Shown: positions 19,820 to 28,283 of the stretch, one piece after another
Layout: each line of letters starts with the position of its first letter
Position numbering within the stretch: position 1 is the stretch's first letter
Assembly (NCBI GenBank): GCA_017935565.1
Contig: JAGBHK010000041.1
Span: forward strand, 18,225 to 82,224
Length of the DNA stretch: 64,000 bases
Direction of reading: 5' to 3'
From: Lachnospiraceae bacterium
Lineage (GTDB): Bacteria; Bacillota; Clostridia; Lachnospirales; Lachnospiraceae
The notes under the pieces: model-generated
The model's input: the letters and a program-made list of their open reading frames with translations, nothing else
The model's database searches: none
Told to the model about the DNA's origin: nothing
Translations under genes and position numbers: made by a program

Positions 19820-20422
19820 ATGAGAGATATCAAAAAATTTATTGAAGAAACTATTAACGATACCAGTCTTTTAAAATCAGACGAGATTCCAAATATTGAT
19901 TTATACATGGACCAGGTTACAACATTTTTAACCTCACATCTTGCAAATGAAAGTGAAGACGAAGAGCCTGTTTTCACGAAAACTATGATTAACAATTACG
20001 CAAAATGTCAGTTGCTTCCTGCACCAGAGAAAAAGAAATATACTAAAGACCATATGCTGATGCTCATTAACATATATTATTTAAAAAATATTATGTCTAT
20101 TAACAACATACACAAGTTGTTAAATCCATTGGCAAAAGATTTCTTTCATGTTGAAGACGGTGTAGATTTATCCGATGTGTATGACGAAGTTTTCACATCT
20201 TTAGAAAATATAAAAAAAGAGACCAACAAAGATATGCTTGATAAATTGAAGTTATCTTCTGCTCTTTTTAAGGATTTAGACGTAAATGATAAAGATTACC
20301 TTCAATTATATTCTTTTATCAGTATGCTCTCATTTGATATTTATATGAAAAAACAGTTAATCGAATCATTAATTGACACTTTAGACACACCATCTAAAGA
20401 AAAAGATAAGGACAAAGAGTAA
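19820..20422 (+). CDS. DUF1836 domain protein
   Basis: A 200-residue protein of the DUF1836 family: IDLYMDQVTTFL, FTKTMINNYAKC and KKYTKDHMLMLINIYYLKNI are the family blocks, resembling a MerR-like helix-turn-helix. A transcriptional role is likely but not established. ATG 19820 follows GGAG; a longer upstream frame has no site. It is one of few plus-strand host genes and ends at a two-way terminator shared with yerC. Confidence 0.85.
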   Translation: MRDIKKFIEETINDTSLLKSDEIPNIDLYMDQVTTFLTSHLANESEDEEPVFTKTMINNYAKCQLLPAPEKKKYTKDHMLMLINIYYLKNIMSINNIHKLLNPLAKDFFHVEDGVDLSDVYDEVFTSLENIKKETNKDMLDKLKLSSALFKDLDVNDKDYLQLYSFISMLSFDIYMKKQLIESLIDTLDTPSKEKDKDKE

Positions 20423-20433
20423 GTTAAAAAAAA

Positions 20434-20471
20434 GGAAGATTCAAAAGTTCGTTAATGACTTTTAATCTTCC
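20434..20471. terminator. bidirectional terminator between DUF1836 gene and yerC
   Basis: Stem GGAAGATT/AATCTTCC, extended inside by AAGT/ACTT. An A-run precedes it and TTAATTTTTT follows it, so it works for both convergent genes. Confidence 0.8.
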
Positions 20472-20479
20472 TTAATTTT

Positions 20480-20776
20480 TTACTTATTCTGTTCTTTAAG
20501 TCTTGCAAATACCTTGTCATATCCGTCATTACCATAGTTTAATGCACGGTTAACACGGCTAATTGTTGCTGTAGAAGCACCTGTCTTCTCTGCAATATCT
20601 TTGTATGTTTCTTTTGTTCTAAGCATCTTTGCTACTGCAAATCTCTGAGCAATAGATAATACTTCATTTACTGTACATACGTCTTCGAAGAATTCATAGC
20701 ATTCCTCAACATCTTCCAATGTAAGCACTGCTTCGAAAAAGTTTTTTACGTCTTCTGTTCTTAATTTTTTTGTCAT
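20480..20776 (-). CDS. yerC: YerC/YecD family TrpR-like regulator
   Basis: A 98-residue small DNA-binding protein with the TrpR-like helix-turn-helix (VLSIAQRFAVAKML, TYKDIAEKTGASTATISRVNR). It is widespread in Firmicutes with an unclear regulon. The length is normal for the family. AAAGGAG precedes the ATG. Confidence 0.9.
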   Translation of the reverse strand: MTKKLRTEDVKNFFEAVLTLEDVEECYEFFEDVCTVNEVLSIAQRFAVAKMLRTKETYKDIAEKTGASTATISRVNRALNYGNDGYDKVFARLKEQNK

Positions 20777-20805
20777 TTTTTAATCTCCTTTATAATTAAT
20801 TATTT

Positions 20806-21654
20806 TTAATTTGAAAAAATTGCAACCCACACATATCCCAAACTCTCGGAATAATCAACTCCCACACCCACTCTGGTGTAATCTGTGCTAAGCACATTAT
20901 TATAATGCTTTTTGCTAGTTTTCCAACTACCTTCTACACCTGACACTACATCTTTTGCAGTCTCCTGACCTGCTGCCAAGTTTTCAACTGTTTTAGTAAA
21001 ACTGATTCCGATATTTTTCATCATATCGTAATACATTACCTCGCCCCCACCATCTACATTTGCCTTGTACGCAGCTTGGGACGCCATAGCACATGCCACG
21101 TAACTAATATTTTTATCAAATATCAATTCTTTCTTTCCAGCAGCACGTCTCTCAGCATTAATACTTTCATATAATTGCATTATTTTAACATTATACTCAG
21201 TATAAAGAGTCTTACCATCAATTAACATATATTCATAAGAAAATCTGTCCAATGGCTTCTGTGTTTCTGGTTCTGATGGTTTAGTAGTGGCAACTTCACT
21301 TTCAATTTCTTTAGTTGTTTCTTCCTCTACTTTTTCAGTTTCAGAACTTTCTTGGGTTTCTTGAGTTCCCTCTGTTTCGTCAGTATCCATAATCACTTCC
21401 GTTTCCATATCTGCATCGGATTCGGTTTCATCTGAAGAATTTTCTTCAATGGCTTCGCCTGACTCCTCCGTGGCTTTATCACTCTCATCGTCAACACTTT
21501 CATCATCATCTGAATCCTTATATTCTGTTACTTCGACTTCGTCATCATCAGGGTCGTCTTTATCCTTGGAACCATATCCAATAAATACAGCAAGAACGCA
21601 TATTATAACAACAATTATCGCAATGCATAATAATATAATATTTTTCTTTTTCAT
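20806..21654 (-). CDS. membrane-anchored CAP/SCP-domain protein
   Basis: A 282-residue protein: one N-terminal transmembrane anchor (about 5-26), a long Asp/Glu/Ser/Thr stalk (about 30-150), then a CAP-like domain (LYESINAERRAAGKKEL, NIGISFTKTVENLAAG, KKHYNNVL, TRVGVGV, YVWVAIFSN). The usual first His of the cavity is not obvious, so activity is uncertain. ATG 21654 sits after GGAGG; the longer frame is a shadow. Probably surface-exposed. Confidence 0.85.
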   Translation of the reverse strand: MKKKNIILLCIAIIVVIICVLAVFIGYGSKDKDDPDDDEVEVTEYKDSDDDESVDDESDKATEESGEAIEENSSDETESDADMETEVIMDTDETEGTQETQESSETEKVEEETTKEIESEVATTKPSEPETQKPLDRFSYEYMLIDGKTLYTEYNVKIMQLYESINAERRAAGKKELIFDKNISYVACAMASQAAYKANVDGGGEVMYYDMMKNIGISFTKTVENLAAGQETAKDVVSGVEGSWKTSKKHYNNVLSTDYTRVGVGVDYSESLGYVWVAIFSN

Positions 21655-21710
21655 TCGACCTCCTATTGATTTGCCACTTTTATATAATAATATCATAAAC
21701 AATGAAATAA

Positions 21711-22577
21711 TTAAAGCATCTTTTTAAGTTCTTCAATAGAAAATTCATAATTTGTATTACAAAAATGACAATTTACCTCTATAGGCTTGTTATCATTAAT
21801 CATTTCCATAATATCTTTCTTACCTATGCTGATTATAGCCTTTTTAACTTTCTCTTTACTACAATTACACTTATAATATGTATCAGTCTTATCAGTTATT
21901 TCCAAATCCATATCACCTAAAATATATTCTAAAATAGCTTCTGGGCTCATTCCTTCATCAAGCATAGTTGTAACAGAATTAATTGAGTTTATCTTCTGCT
22001 CAAGTTTATCAATCACTTCATCATCTGCAAAAGGCATAAGCTGAATTATAAATCCGCCTGCTTGTCTAACTGTATTTTCTTTGTTCATAAGTACACCCAA
22101 TCCAACTGATGTAGGTACCTGCTCGCTTGTAGCAAAATAATATGTTAAATCTTCTGCAATCTCACCAGTCATAAGGCCAACTTGTCCTGAATAAGGCTCC
22201 TTTAAACCAATATCCTTAATTACTGTAAGTGTACCATATCCAATAGCGCCACCTACATCAAATTTACCAAAGAAATTGGCAGGATTAACAAACGATGGAT
22301 TATTAACATAACCTTTAACTCCACCTTTTGAATCCGCAGTAACTGTGAGGCCTCCTAAAGGTCCATCGCCCTTAATTGAAAGCGTAGTTAAATCCTTCTC
22401 GCCCTTCATAGTTACACCCATCATAACACCTGCACACATAAGTCGTCCCAATGCAGCAGTTGCAACAGGACTAGTGTTGTGAATCTGTCTTGCTTTCTCT
22501 GTTAATTCTTTTGTAGTCGCTACAAATGCTCTTATTTGACCGCCTGCAGCCATCGCTCTTACTATATAATCTGACAT
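21711..22577 (-). CDS. hslO: Hsp33 redox-regulated chaperone
   Basis: A 288-residue cytosolic chaperone that turns on under oxidative unfolding stress. The C-terminal zinc switch is complete: KCNC (CxC, about 238-240) and CHFC (CxxC, about 271-274). The N-terminal core (VRAMAAGGQIRAFVATT, TSPVATAALGRLM) matches the family. It starts 11 bases after the stop of the methyltransferase gene, so the two are probably co-transcribed. Confidence 0.95.
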   Translation of the reverse strand: MSDYIVRAMAAGGQIRAFVATTKELTEKARQIHNTSPVATAALGRLMCAGVMMGVTMKGEKDLTTLSIKGDGPLGGLTVTADSKGGVKGYVNNPSFVNPANFFGKFDVGGAIGYGTLTVIKDIGLKEPYSGQVGLMTGEIAEDLTYYFATSEQVPTSVGLGVLMNKENTVRQAGGFIIQLMPFADDEVIDKLEQKINSINSVTTMLDEGMSPEAILEYILGDMDLEITDKTDTYYKCNCSKEKVKKAIISIGKKDIMEMINDNKPIEVNCHFCNTNYEFSIEELKKML

Positions 22578-22588
22578 ATCCTTACCTC

Positions 22589-23341
22589 TTACTTTCCATT
22601 TTCTCTTGCAATAATATATATTCTATCATTTTCCTCATTGGCATCTTCTCTTGTAAATGCATTATATGCACAAACAAATTCCATACCCGCTTCTTCTATC
22701 AATGCTTTAATCTCATCAATTCCATATGCCTTTTGTTGATGAAATTCTTCAATTCTCTCATACATCTCATCTTCTCTTTTAGTATATATTGTCAAAATGT
22801 ATTCATTAATCTTTTCATCATCATAATAGGTATTTTCCCAAATAAAACTGCTTTCGTCTCTGTTTTCTGCGATAGTTTTATCACCCAATTTTTTGTAATA
22901 TGTATCAGTTTTTAAATCGAAAATAAATACACCCTTTGGATCAAGATAATTATTTACATGTTTCAATACTGATATCATATCATCTCTATCCAATATATAA
23001 TTCATACAATCACAAACAGAAACCACTGCTCTAACTGTTCCATATAGTTCAAATTCTCGCATATCCTGACACAGATATAATATTTCATCTAAACCATTTT
23101 CACTTCTTTTTTCCATGGCAACAGATAGCATATCATAAGAATTATCTATCCCTATCATATCATAGCCTTCTTTTGCTAGAATCTCAGTGATATTTCCAGT
23201 TCCACATCCCATATCCAAGACTATTCCATCATTTACGCAATATTCTTTTAACAAAGATATAATATATTTTCCCCACATATCATATTCAATATTGTCCATA
23301 AATAAATCATAAACCTCAGAAAAACCTGTGTATGCACTCAT
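22589..23341 (-). CDS. class I SAM-dependent methyltransferase
   Basis: A 250-residue protein with the Rossmann methyltransferase motifs: VLDMGCGTGNITEIL, GIDNSYDML, and SVCDCMNYI at motif IV. The N-terminal GFSEVYDLFMD and the C-terminal FHQQKAY block are usual for the YqeM-like group found next to hslO in clostridia. Substrate unknown. GGAGG precedes the start. Confidence 0.85.
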   Translation of the reverse strand: MSAYTGFSEVYDLFMDNIEYDMWGKYIISLLKEYCVNDGIVLDMGCGTGNITEILAKEGYDMIGIDNSYDMLSVAMEKRSENGLDEILYLCQDMREFELYGTVRAVVSVCDCMNYILDRDDMISVLKHVNNYLDPKGVFIFDLKTDTYYKKLGDKTIAENRDESSFIWENTYYDDEKINEYILTIYTKREDEMYERIEEFHQQKAYGIDEIKALIEEAGMEFVCAYNAFTREDANEENDRIYIIARENGK

Positions 23342-23455
23342 AGATTAACCTCCATTTTTCTCTGTTAGATATAGTATCAGTTTTTTTCTTTAAATGCAAC
23401 CTTGATTATTATGTAAATTTAATTTATACTATCATAAAATATATTGGAGGTCAAA

Positions 23456-24481
23456 ATGAATCAGGGTAAAATAGATTTCGAGCAAAACTTAAAACTGGCT
23501 ATACGATTAACTGGCATAAAAAATGTAATCCCCTCTATTCTCATAGTGATGATTACTATTATTTTGCTATCTAAAATACCTTTTAGAAATGTATTTGTTC
23601 CAACTGATATTACAGATTTATCTAAATTGTCATTGGAAAATGATGAAGCTACCAAACACTATCATTTATCAACCGATGGTTGGAAATACACAGGATACAA
23701 CACCTATAAAGACAAGACTGTATCAGAGTACATTTTTTATTCACTCCAAGATAACCAATGTTATTTTCTTTTAGTTAGTCCGAATTTTGTAGATTCCGAT
23801 ACATTGCAAATAACTGAAGAAGTTGTAAATATAACTCTAACTGAACGAACTGATGTGTATAATAGTTTTTTGAATAATTTTGCATTAGATATTAATTGGA
23901 ATTATGAGTCACTTGCAAAAATCTGCTCGCCAATTGTATTGACATCGACTTCATACAATGAAACATTTTACAAAGTATTGTTCATTGTTTTAGTAATTAT
24001 TATTGTGCTAATGACTATCCAAATTATAATTGCTTGCTCACTGATTCTGTTCCCTTTATTGTCAAGGCAGTTTGCAACCAAGCATAAACATGCACCTGAC
24101 GATATTAGAAATCGTAGAGAATTTGCTAGTTATTTACAAACAGAATTAAATGATTATCTTTTTAAGGCAGACAAATTATATATAACAAATAACTACATTA
24201 TTAATTTAAATTGTGGTGAAATTGCGATAATTCCATTGAATCAATTATGTATGATGTTTGAACATGGTAATTTGCATAAATTTCTTTGGTTTTATATGAA
24301 AGTTACTCATACACTATATTTCTTGTGTAAAAATTCTTTAAAATGTCATTTTAAACACAAGTATCCTGGAAATATAGATTATATTATAAATATGCTCAAA
24401 CAAATTTGTCCAGATATAATGATTGGATATTCAGTTGAACATATGGAAAAATACTTAGAAATCACAAAAGGAAAGAGTTAA
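23456..24481 (+). CDS. two-pass membrane protein, unrecognised
   Basis: A 341-residue protein with one hydrophobic segment near residues 25-45 and a second near 175-205, separated by an extracytoplasmic domain, then a C-terminal cytoplasmic domain with Cys and His residues. ATG 23456 follows GGAGG; the longer TTG start is unlikely. It resembles uncharacterised lachnospiral membrane proteins in size, but I do not assign a DUF. A plus-strand terminator follows. Confidence 0.65.
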   Translation: MNQGKIDFEQNLKLAIRLTGIKNVIPSILIVMITIILLSKIPFRNVFVPTDITDLSKLSLENDEATKHYHLSTDGWKYTGYNTYKDKTVSEYIFYSLQDNQCYFLLVSPNFVDSDTLQITEEVVNITLTERTDVYNSFLNNFALDINWNYESLAKICSPIVLTSTSYNETFYKVLFIVLVIIIVLMTIQIIIACSLILFPLLSRQFATKHKHAPDDIRNRREFASYLQTELNDYLFKADKLYITNNYIINLNCGEIAIIPLNQLCMMFEHGNLHKFLWFYMKVTHTLYFLCKNSLKCHFKHKYPGNIDYIINMLKQICPDIMIGYSVEHMEKYLEITKGKS

Positions 24482-24500
24482 AAAACTCTTCCCTTTGTTT
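24467..24500 (+). terminator. rho-independent terminator
   Basis: Arms AAAGGaAAGAGTT and AACTCTTcCCTTT with a short A-rich loop are followed by TGTTTTT. It overlaps the end of the plus-strand gene and faces the SGNH gene. Confidence 0.75.
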
Positions 24501-24507
24501 TTATGCT

Positions 24508-25995
24508 TTATTCTTCATCGTCTTCATACTCGTCGTCTTCGTACTCGTCGTCTTCATATTCATCGTCTTCATACTCATCGTCTTCGTACTCGTCGTCTTC
24601 GTATTCATCATCATCTTCTTCTTCATACTCATCATCTTCGTATTCATCGTATCCTTGACGCTTCTTAATAACAATAAATACTACAACGCCTACAACAATA
24701 ACTACTGCAACAACTACTATAATAATGATTAATAAACCATTGTCTGATTTCTCTTCCGTAACTGCTGCTGTTGTTGTTTCTTCATTTTTCTTCTTTCCTG
24801 AAGCAGAACGTTCAACAATCTCACTGTCTGCTGATGCACCTACATTGTTTACTGCAACAACTTTATATTCATTATTATCTGTATCTAATTTTTCAGTTGT
24901 AGTATATGTAGTTAATTCAGTCTGTTTAACAACTTTCCATTCACCATCAACCTTATGATATACAAAATAAACCTGCGCCTTTGAATCAACGCCCCACTGT
25001 ATTGTAAATACTTTTTCTTTATTTTGTTTTATCTGAATCGATGGAGTATTTGGTTTTGCTGTTGGTAATGCGGCACTTGAAAGATTTTTCACAAAATATT
25101 CTTCACCTGTTTCTTTCAAGCCTTCAACAATCAATCTAGCCATCTGTACAGCACCATATGTTTGGAAATTCTCCTTATCAGCTGCACCATCTTTCATTTC
25201 TGTATTGTACTCACCAGGTTCACAGAATAAAAATACTTTTTTAAGTTCTTCTTCTGTCAAAGTAGAATAGAAATCCAATGATTTCTTCTCCATATCAATA
25301 AGAAATGTATCATACTCTGCTGCTAAATCTCTTACGACCTGCGCATAATCTGCATATGTTGAAATAAACTTTCCACTTTCATCAGTTTTCCAATCTGCAA
25401 TCGGTGTAACTAAAATAACTTTAAGTTGTCTTTCAGTTGCTTCGTCCAAAAATTTGATAAGATATGTTCTGTATTCCTCTAATGTAACATAATTATCCTG
25501 TGCATGTGCCTTATCTTCTGCACTCATAGAATCATCAGGTTTCAAGCCATCATCCTGACCAAACTGAACTAATAAATAATCTCCTGGTTGAGCTCCTCCA
25601 GCTTTATTCAATAATGAATCCAACTTATTTTCAGGAGTAGTCTGTCTACTTGGAAATCCATACAAATACGTCTTTACTGAATAATCATCAGCCGCATTGT
25701 GGTGAACTCTTAATGCTTGATTATCTGTTACAAACATAGGAAGTCCCTGTAACCAACCTGCTTTAGGATTATATGTTCCTGTATTGTATGCATCCTTTCC
25801 TGTTTCCCAGTCAAACACTGTTGAATCACCAGCTATATACAACTGTCTATAGCCTCTCTCTGTAGCAGGTTTTGTTTCTTCTTCAACCACTGCACTCTCT
25901 GACTCAGTCTCATCTGCAAAAACCAAACCACTAAAAACCGTTGATGACAAAATCACGAACATCATCAACATCGACAACAATTTTTTCTTCTTCAT
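24508..25995 (-). CDS. SGNH-hydrolase-fold surface protein with acidic repeat tail
   Basis: A 495-residue protein: signal peptide (about 1-27), SGNH/GDSL domain like rhamnogalacturonan acetylesterases (block I AGDSTVFDW, block III LVQFGQDDG), an Fn3-like module (about 320-400), a transmembrane helix (about 430-455), and a tail of repeated D-D-E-Y-E units. The expected block V Asp-x-x-His is replaced by a region reading DKENFQTYGA, so the catalytic His seems lost and hydrolase activity is doubtful. ATG 25995 has AAGGAG ten bases upstream; ATG 26001 is an alternative. Co-transcribed with the PilZ gene. Confidence 0.8.
   Translation of the reverse strand: MKKKKLLSMLMMFVILSSTVFSGLVFADETESESAVVEEETKPATERGYRQLYIAGDSTVFDWETGKDAYNTGTYNPKAGWLQGLPMFVTDNQALRVHHNAADDYSVKTYLYGFPSRQTTPENKLDSLLNKAGGAQPGDYLLVQFGQDDGLKPDDSMSAEDKAHAQDNYVTLEEYRTYLIKFLDEATERQLKVILVTPIADWKTDESGKFISTYADYAQVVRDLAAEYDTFLIDMEKKSLDFYSTLTEEELKKVFLFCEPGEYNTEMKDGAADKENFQTYGAVQMARLIVEGLKETGEEYFVKNLSSAALPTAKPNTPSIQIKQNKEKVFTIQWGVDSKAQVYFVYHKVDGEWKVVKQTELTTYTTTEKLDTDNNEYKVVAVNNVGASADSEIVERSASGKKKNEETTTAAVTEEKSDNGLLIIIIVVVAVVIVVGVVVFIVIKKRQGYDEYEDDEYEEEDDDEYEDDEYEDDEYEDDEYEDDEYEDDEYEDDEE
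24511..24612. repeat. 15-bp tandem repeat encoding DDEYE units
   Basis: About six to seven copies of a 15-base unit (cgtcttcatactcgt and variants) lie inside the 3' end of the SGNH gene. All stay in frame, so copy-number slippage would lengthen or shorten the acidic cytoplasmic tail without truncating the protein. Confidence 0.85.
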
Positions 25996-26011
25996 AATCA
26001 TCACGCTCCTT

Positions 26012-26665
26012 TTATTCATTAGAAGAATTATTTCCCATTCTGTTCGCCAAGATTCTCTGCTGTTTTTCACCTATATATTTTCCTAAAATAGGGCTAGGTA
26101 AATCCAACTTACATCCTAGCAAGATTCTACCATTTCTATCCTCCATTCTTACAATTTTTCCCACTAAATCAAGGACTGTCTTCAACTCTTCGTCCTTATG
26201 TACAACTCTTATAGGTCCGCCAATCTCATACGGAACATTAGGATCAATAATAACTGCAAACCCACTATAACTAACATCTCTAAGTGTCATCTGCAATGCT
26301 TCTTTATTTCTTCCGATTCTACCTTTAGCTGCGCCACCAATAGCCAATCTAAAATCGCCACGTCTATTAACTTCTTTAGCGTCGAATTTGCTACCAATTC
26401 TAACCATGACATTATTTTTAGCAACAACCATCTTTATCTCGCAATCAGTCCACATAAGCGGCTTGTCTTGTTCTCGGTCAATCATCACGCTAACTTTCAA
26501 TTCACCAGTTTCAAGATTAATAACTTTACCGTCAACACGAACCGCTGCAATCAAGATATCCTTACCTTTAGTTCCAACGCAACTCGATTTCAAATTTAAA
26601 GTTTTATCACCGAAAAGAATTACTAATGTAACTTCGGTTCCCAATTCCATTTCGTAAATTTTCAT
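26012..26665 (-). CDS. PilZ-domain c-di-GMP-binding protein
   Basis: A 217-residue protein with an N-terminal YcgR-like beta domain and a C-terminal PilZ domain. The ligand motifs are NRRGDFR (RxxxR type, about 103-109) and DVSYSGFAV (D/N-x-S-x-x-G). It should bind cyclic di-GMP and relay it to a partner. It stops 16 bases before the SGNH gene. The diguanylate cyclase gene three genes upstream is broken by the prophage, which may affect signalling to this receptor; that is inference. Confidence 0.85.
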   Translation of the reverse strand: MKIYEMELGTEVTLVILFGDKTLNLKSSCVGTKGKDILIAAVRVDGKVINLETGELKVSVMIDREQDKPLMWTDCEIKMVVAKNNVMVRIGSKFDAKEVNRRGDFRLAIGGAAKGRIGRNKEALQMTLRDVSYSGFAVIIDPNVPYEIGGPIRVVHKDEELKTVLDLVGKIVRMEDRNGRILLGCKLDLPSPILGKYIGEKQQRILANRMGNNSSNE

Positions 26666-26681
26666 CCACACACCAACTTCT

Positions 26682-27242
26682 TTATATTAATTCAGTATTA
26701 TAGCAAGCTCTTTCTCCACCTATAAATTTAGCTCTCGTTCTTGCACACACAAGATGGGCCTCCCCAATCTTATTTATGCTAATTCGAACAGGCACCGCAA
26801 CGTCTTTTAAATGCATTCCAATGAGTGTATCTCCAATATCCATCCCTGCGTCCGCTTTTATATGTTCGACAGCCACCGGTTCTTTAAAATTTGCATATGC
26901 AGTTGTAGCAAATGAACCACCTGCTTTTGGTTGTGGTACAACATTTACAAATGGTATCCTACGCTCTTTTGCTGCTGCTTTTTCAATGATAATCGCTCTA
27001 TTTAAATGTTCACAACACTGTGCCGCTAAATACACCTCAGCTTCCTTAGTTGCCTCATATATGCCTGCAAAAACAGCCTTAGCTGCATCAATACTTGAAT
27101 CTGTACCAATAGTACTTCCAATAACTTCACTAGTTGAACAGCCAACAACTAAAATATCATCTTTTTGTAATTTCGCACACGAAATTAGTTCTTCAGTCGC
27201 TTTTTTAGCACTTTCCTTCAAAAATTCCAACGAATTCTCCAT
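26682..27242 (-). CDS. UPF0340/TIGR01440 family protein
   Basis: A 186-residue protein of the YwlG/UPF0340 family (VVGCSTSEVIGSTIGT, QCCEHLNRA, VPQPKAGGSFAT, DIGDTLIGMHLKDVAVPVR). Function unknown; the family is conserved in Firmicutes. The start at 27242 fits the family N-terminus; a GTG seven codons upstream is possible. It lies 16 bases before the PilZ gene. Confidence 0.85.
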   Translation of the reverse strand: MENSLEFLKESAKKATEELISCAKLQKDDILVVGCSTSEVIGSTIGTDSSIDAAKAVFAGIYEATKEAEVYLAAQCCEHLNRAIIIEKAAAKERRIPFVNVVPQPKAGGSFATTAYANFKEPVAVEHIKADAGMDIGDTLIGMHLKDVAVPVRISINKIGEAHLVCARTRAKFIGGERACYNTELI

Positions 27243-27336
27243 ATTATTTTCTTCACTTTCCACTAATACTTCTTATATTATACCAAAAACATAGGTACTT
27301 TATCAACTAAAATACCTATTTTTATTTACAATTTTT

Positions 27337-27508
27337 GTAACTATTCAGCCATGTAGTAGTTCATATATGTATTATGCGTGAGAACTTGCTCGCAAAGCAT
27401 AATACATATATGAACTACCATATGGCGTTTAGCCATAAGTCCCAGCTAGTTGCGTAGCAACGATAAGCAGTTAACTGCATGCTGGGACCTTTATGTCTGA
27501 ATAGTTAC
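27337..27508. repeat. folded palindromic repeat element (MITE- or REP-like)
   Basis: A 172-base element bounded by 12-base inverted repeats GTAACTATTCAG (27337-27348) and its complement (27497-27508). Inside are several nested hairpins: 22-base perfect arms at 27356-27377 and 27397-27418; ATGGC/GCCAT; GTCCCAGC/GCTGGGAC enclosing GTTGC/GCAAC and the palindrome GCAGTTAACTGC. No coding capacity. The right end overlaps the last codons of the acyltransferase gene. It looks like a non-autonomous mobile repeat, or a structured RNA; copies elsewhere would decide. Confidence 0.7.
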
Positions 27509-28216
27509 ACAATTTTTATTCACAACTTCCTGTATCCTATCATGAACCATAACAGATAAGTCAACAGTATTCATATCCTTGTATTCATCGTATTTTATCG
27601 GTTCTAGATAATGTATCTGTACAGATAATTTCTTGCTTCCTTTTTCATCCAAAACCTTATATGAATCAACAAATGCCACTGGAACGATAGTACATTTCGA
27701 TTTAGTTGCACACTTAAAACTTCCACTATGAAATTCCAAAAGATTATTTCCATTTTTACTTCGTGTACCCTCTGGAAAAATCAAGTAATTTCTTCCTTCT
27801 TTTACTTCTTTTGTAACATTAATAATTACCTGCATAGACTGTTTTATATCTTCTCTATCCATAGGTTGTGACTTTGTACATTGGATTACTTGTTTTAAAA
27901 GAGGTATCTTACATAATTCCTTCTTTAATACTGCCGCTAACGGTTTATCACAACTTGCCACAACAGCTATAACATCAAATAAGCCTTGATGGTTTCCGTA
28001 TAAAATAAAACCATCCTCTTGTGGTATATTTTCTTTTCCATATACCTGCAAATCAACATTTCCTGATGAAATAACTTTTTCAAACATGTACTGAATATGG
28101 TCATATTTTTCTTCGAAACTATAATCGTCAGTATGTTTTGCATAATGACATAATTTATAATATGCTCCTGGAAATCTAAATATGTTTTTCAGTATAACTA
28201 ATGCTATTCTATTCAT
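27491..28216 (-). CDS. 1-acyl-sn-glycerol-3-phosphate acyltransferase (PlsC family)
   Basis: A 241-residue membrane-associated acyltransferase that makes phosphatidic acid from lyso-PA. Motifs: NHQGLFD (HX4D), then FPEGTRSKNG (block III) and IVPVAFVDS (block IV). The last codons, reading CVTIQT then stop, lie inside the inverted repeat of the palindromic element at 27337-27508, so the natural C-terminus has probably been replaced. GGAGG precedes the start. Confidence 0.9.
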   Translation of the reverse strand: MNRIALVILKNIFRFPGAYYKLCHYAKHTDDYSFEEKYDHIQYMFEKVISSGNVDLQVYGKENIPQEDGFILYGNHQGLFDVIAVVASCDKPLAAVLKKELCKIPLLKQVIQCTKSQPMDREDIKQSMQVIINVTKEVKEGRNYLIFPEGTRSKNGNNLLEFHSGSFKCATKSKCTIVPVAFVDSYKVLDEKGSKKLSVQIHYLEPIKYDEYKDMNTVDLSVMVHDRIQEVVNKNCVTIQT

Positions 28217-28283
28217 TCTTGCCTCCTAAATCTCTCTAGCCATTACTATACCATATTTTTAGAAAAATTGATATATTCTCAAA

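Noticed and set aside
27337-27508. An insertion sequence or CRISPR array
   Set aside because: No transposase frame, and the repeats are nested palindromes rather than spaced direct repeats.
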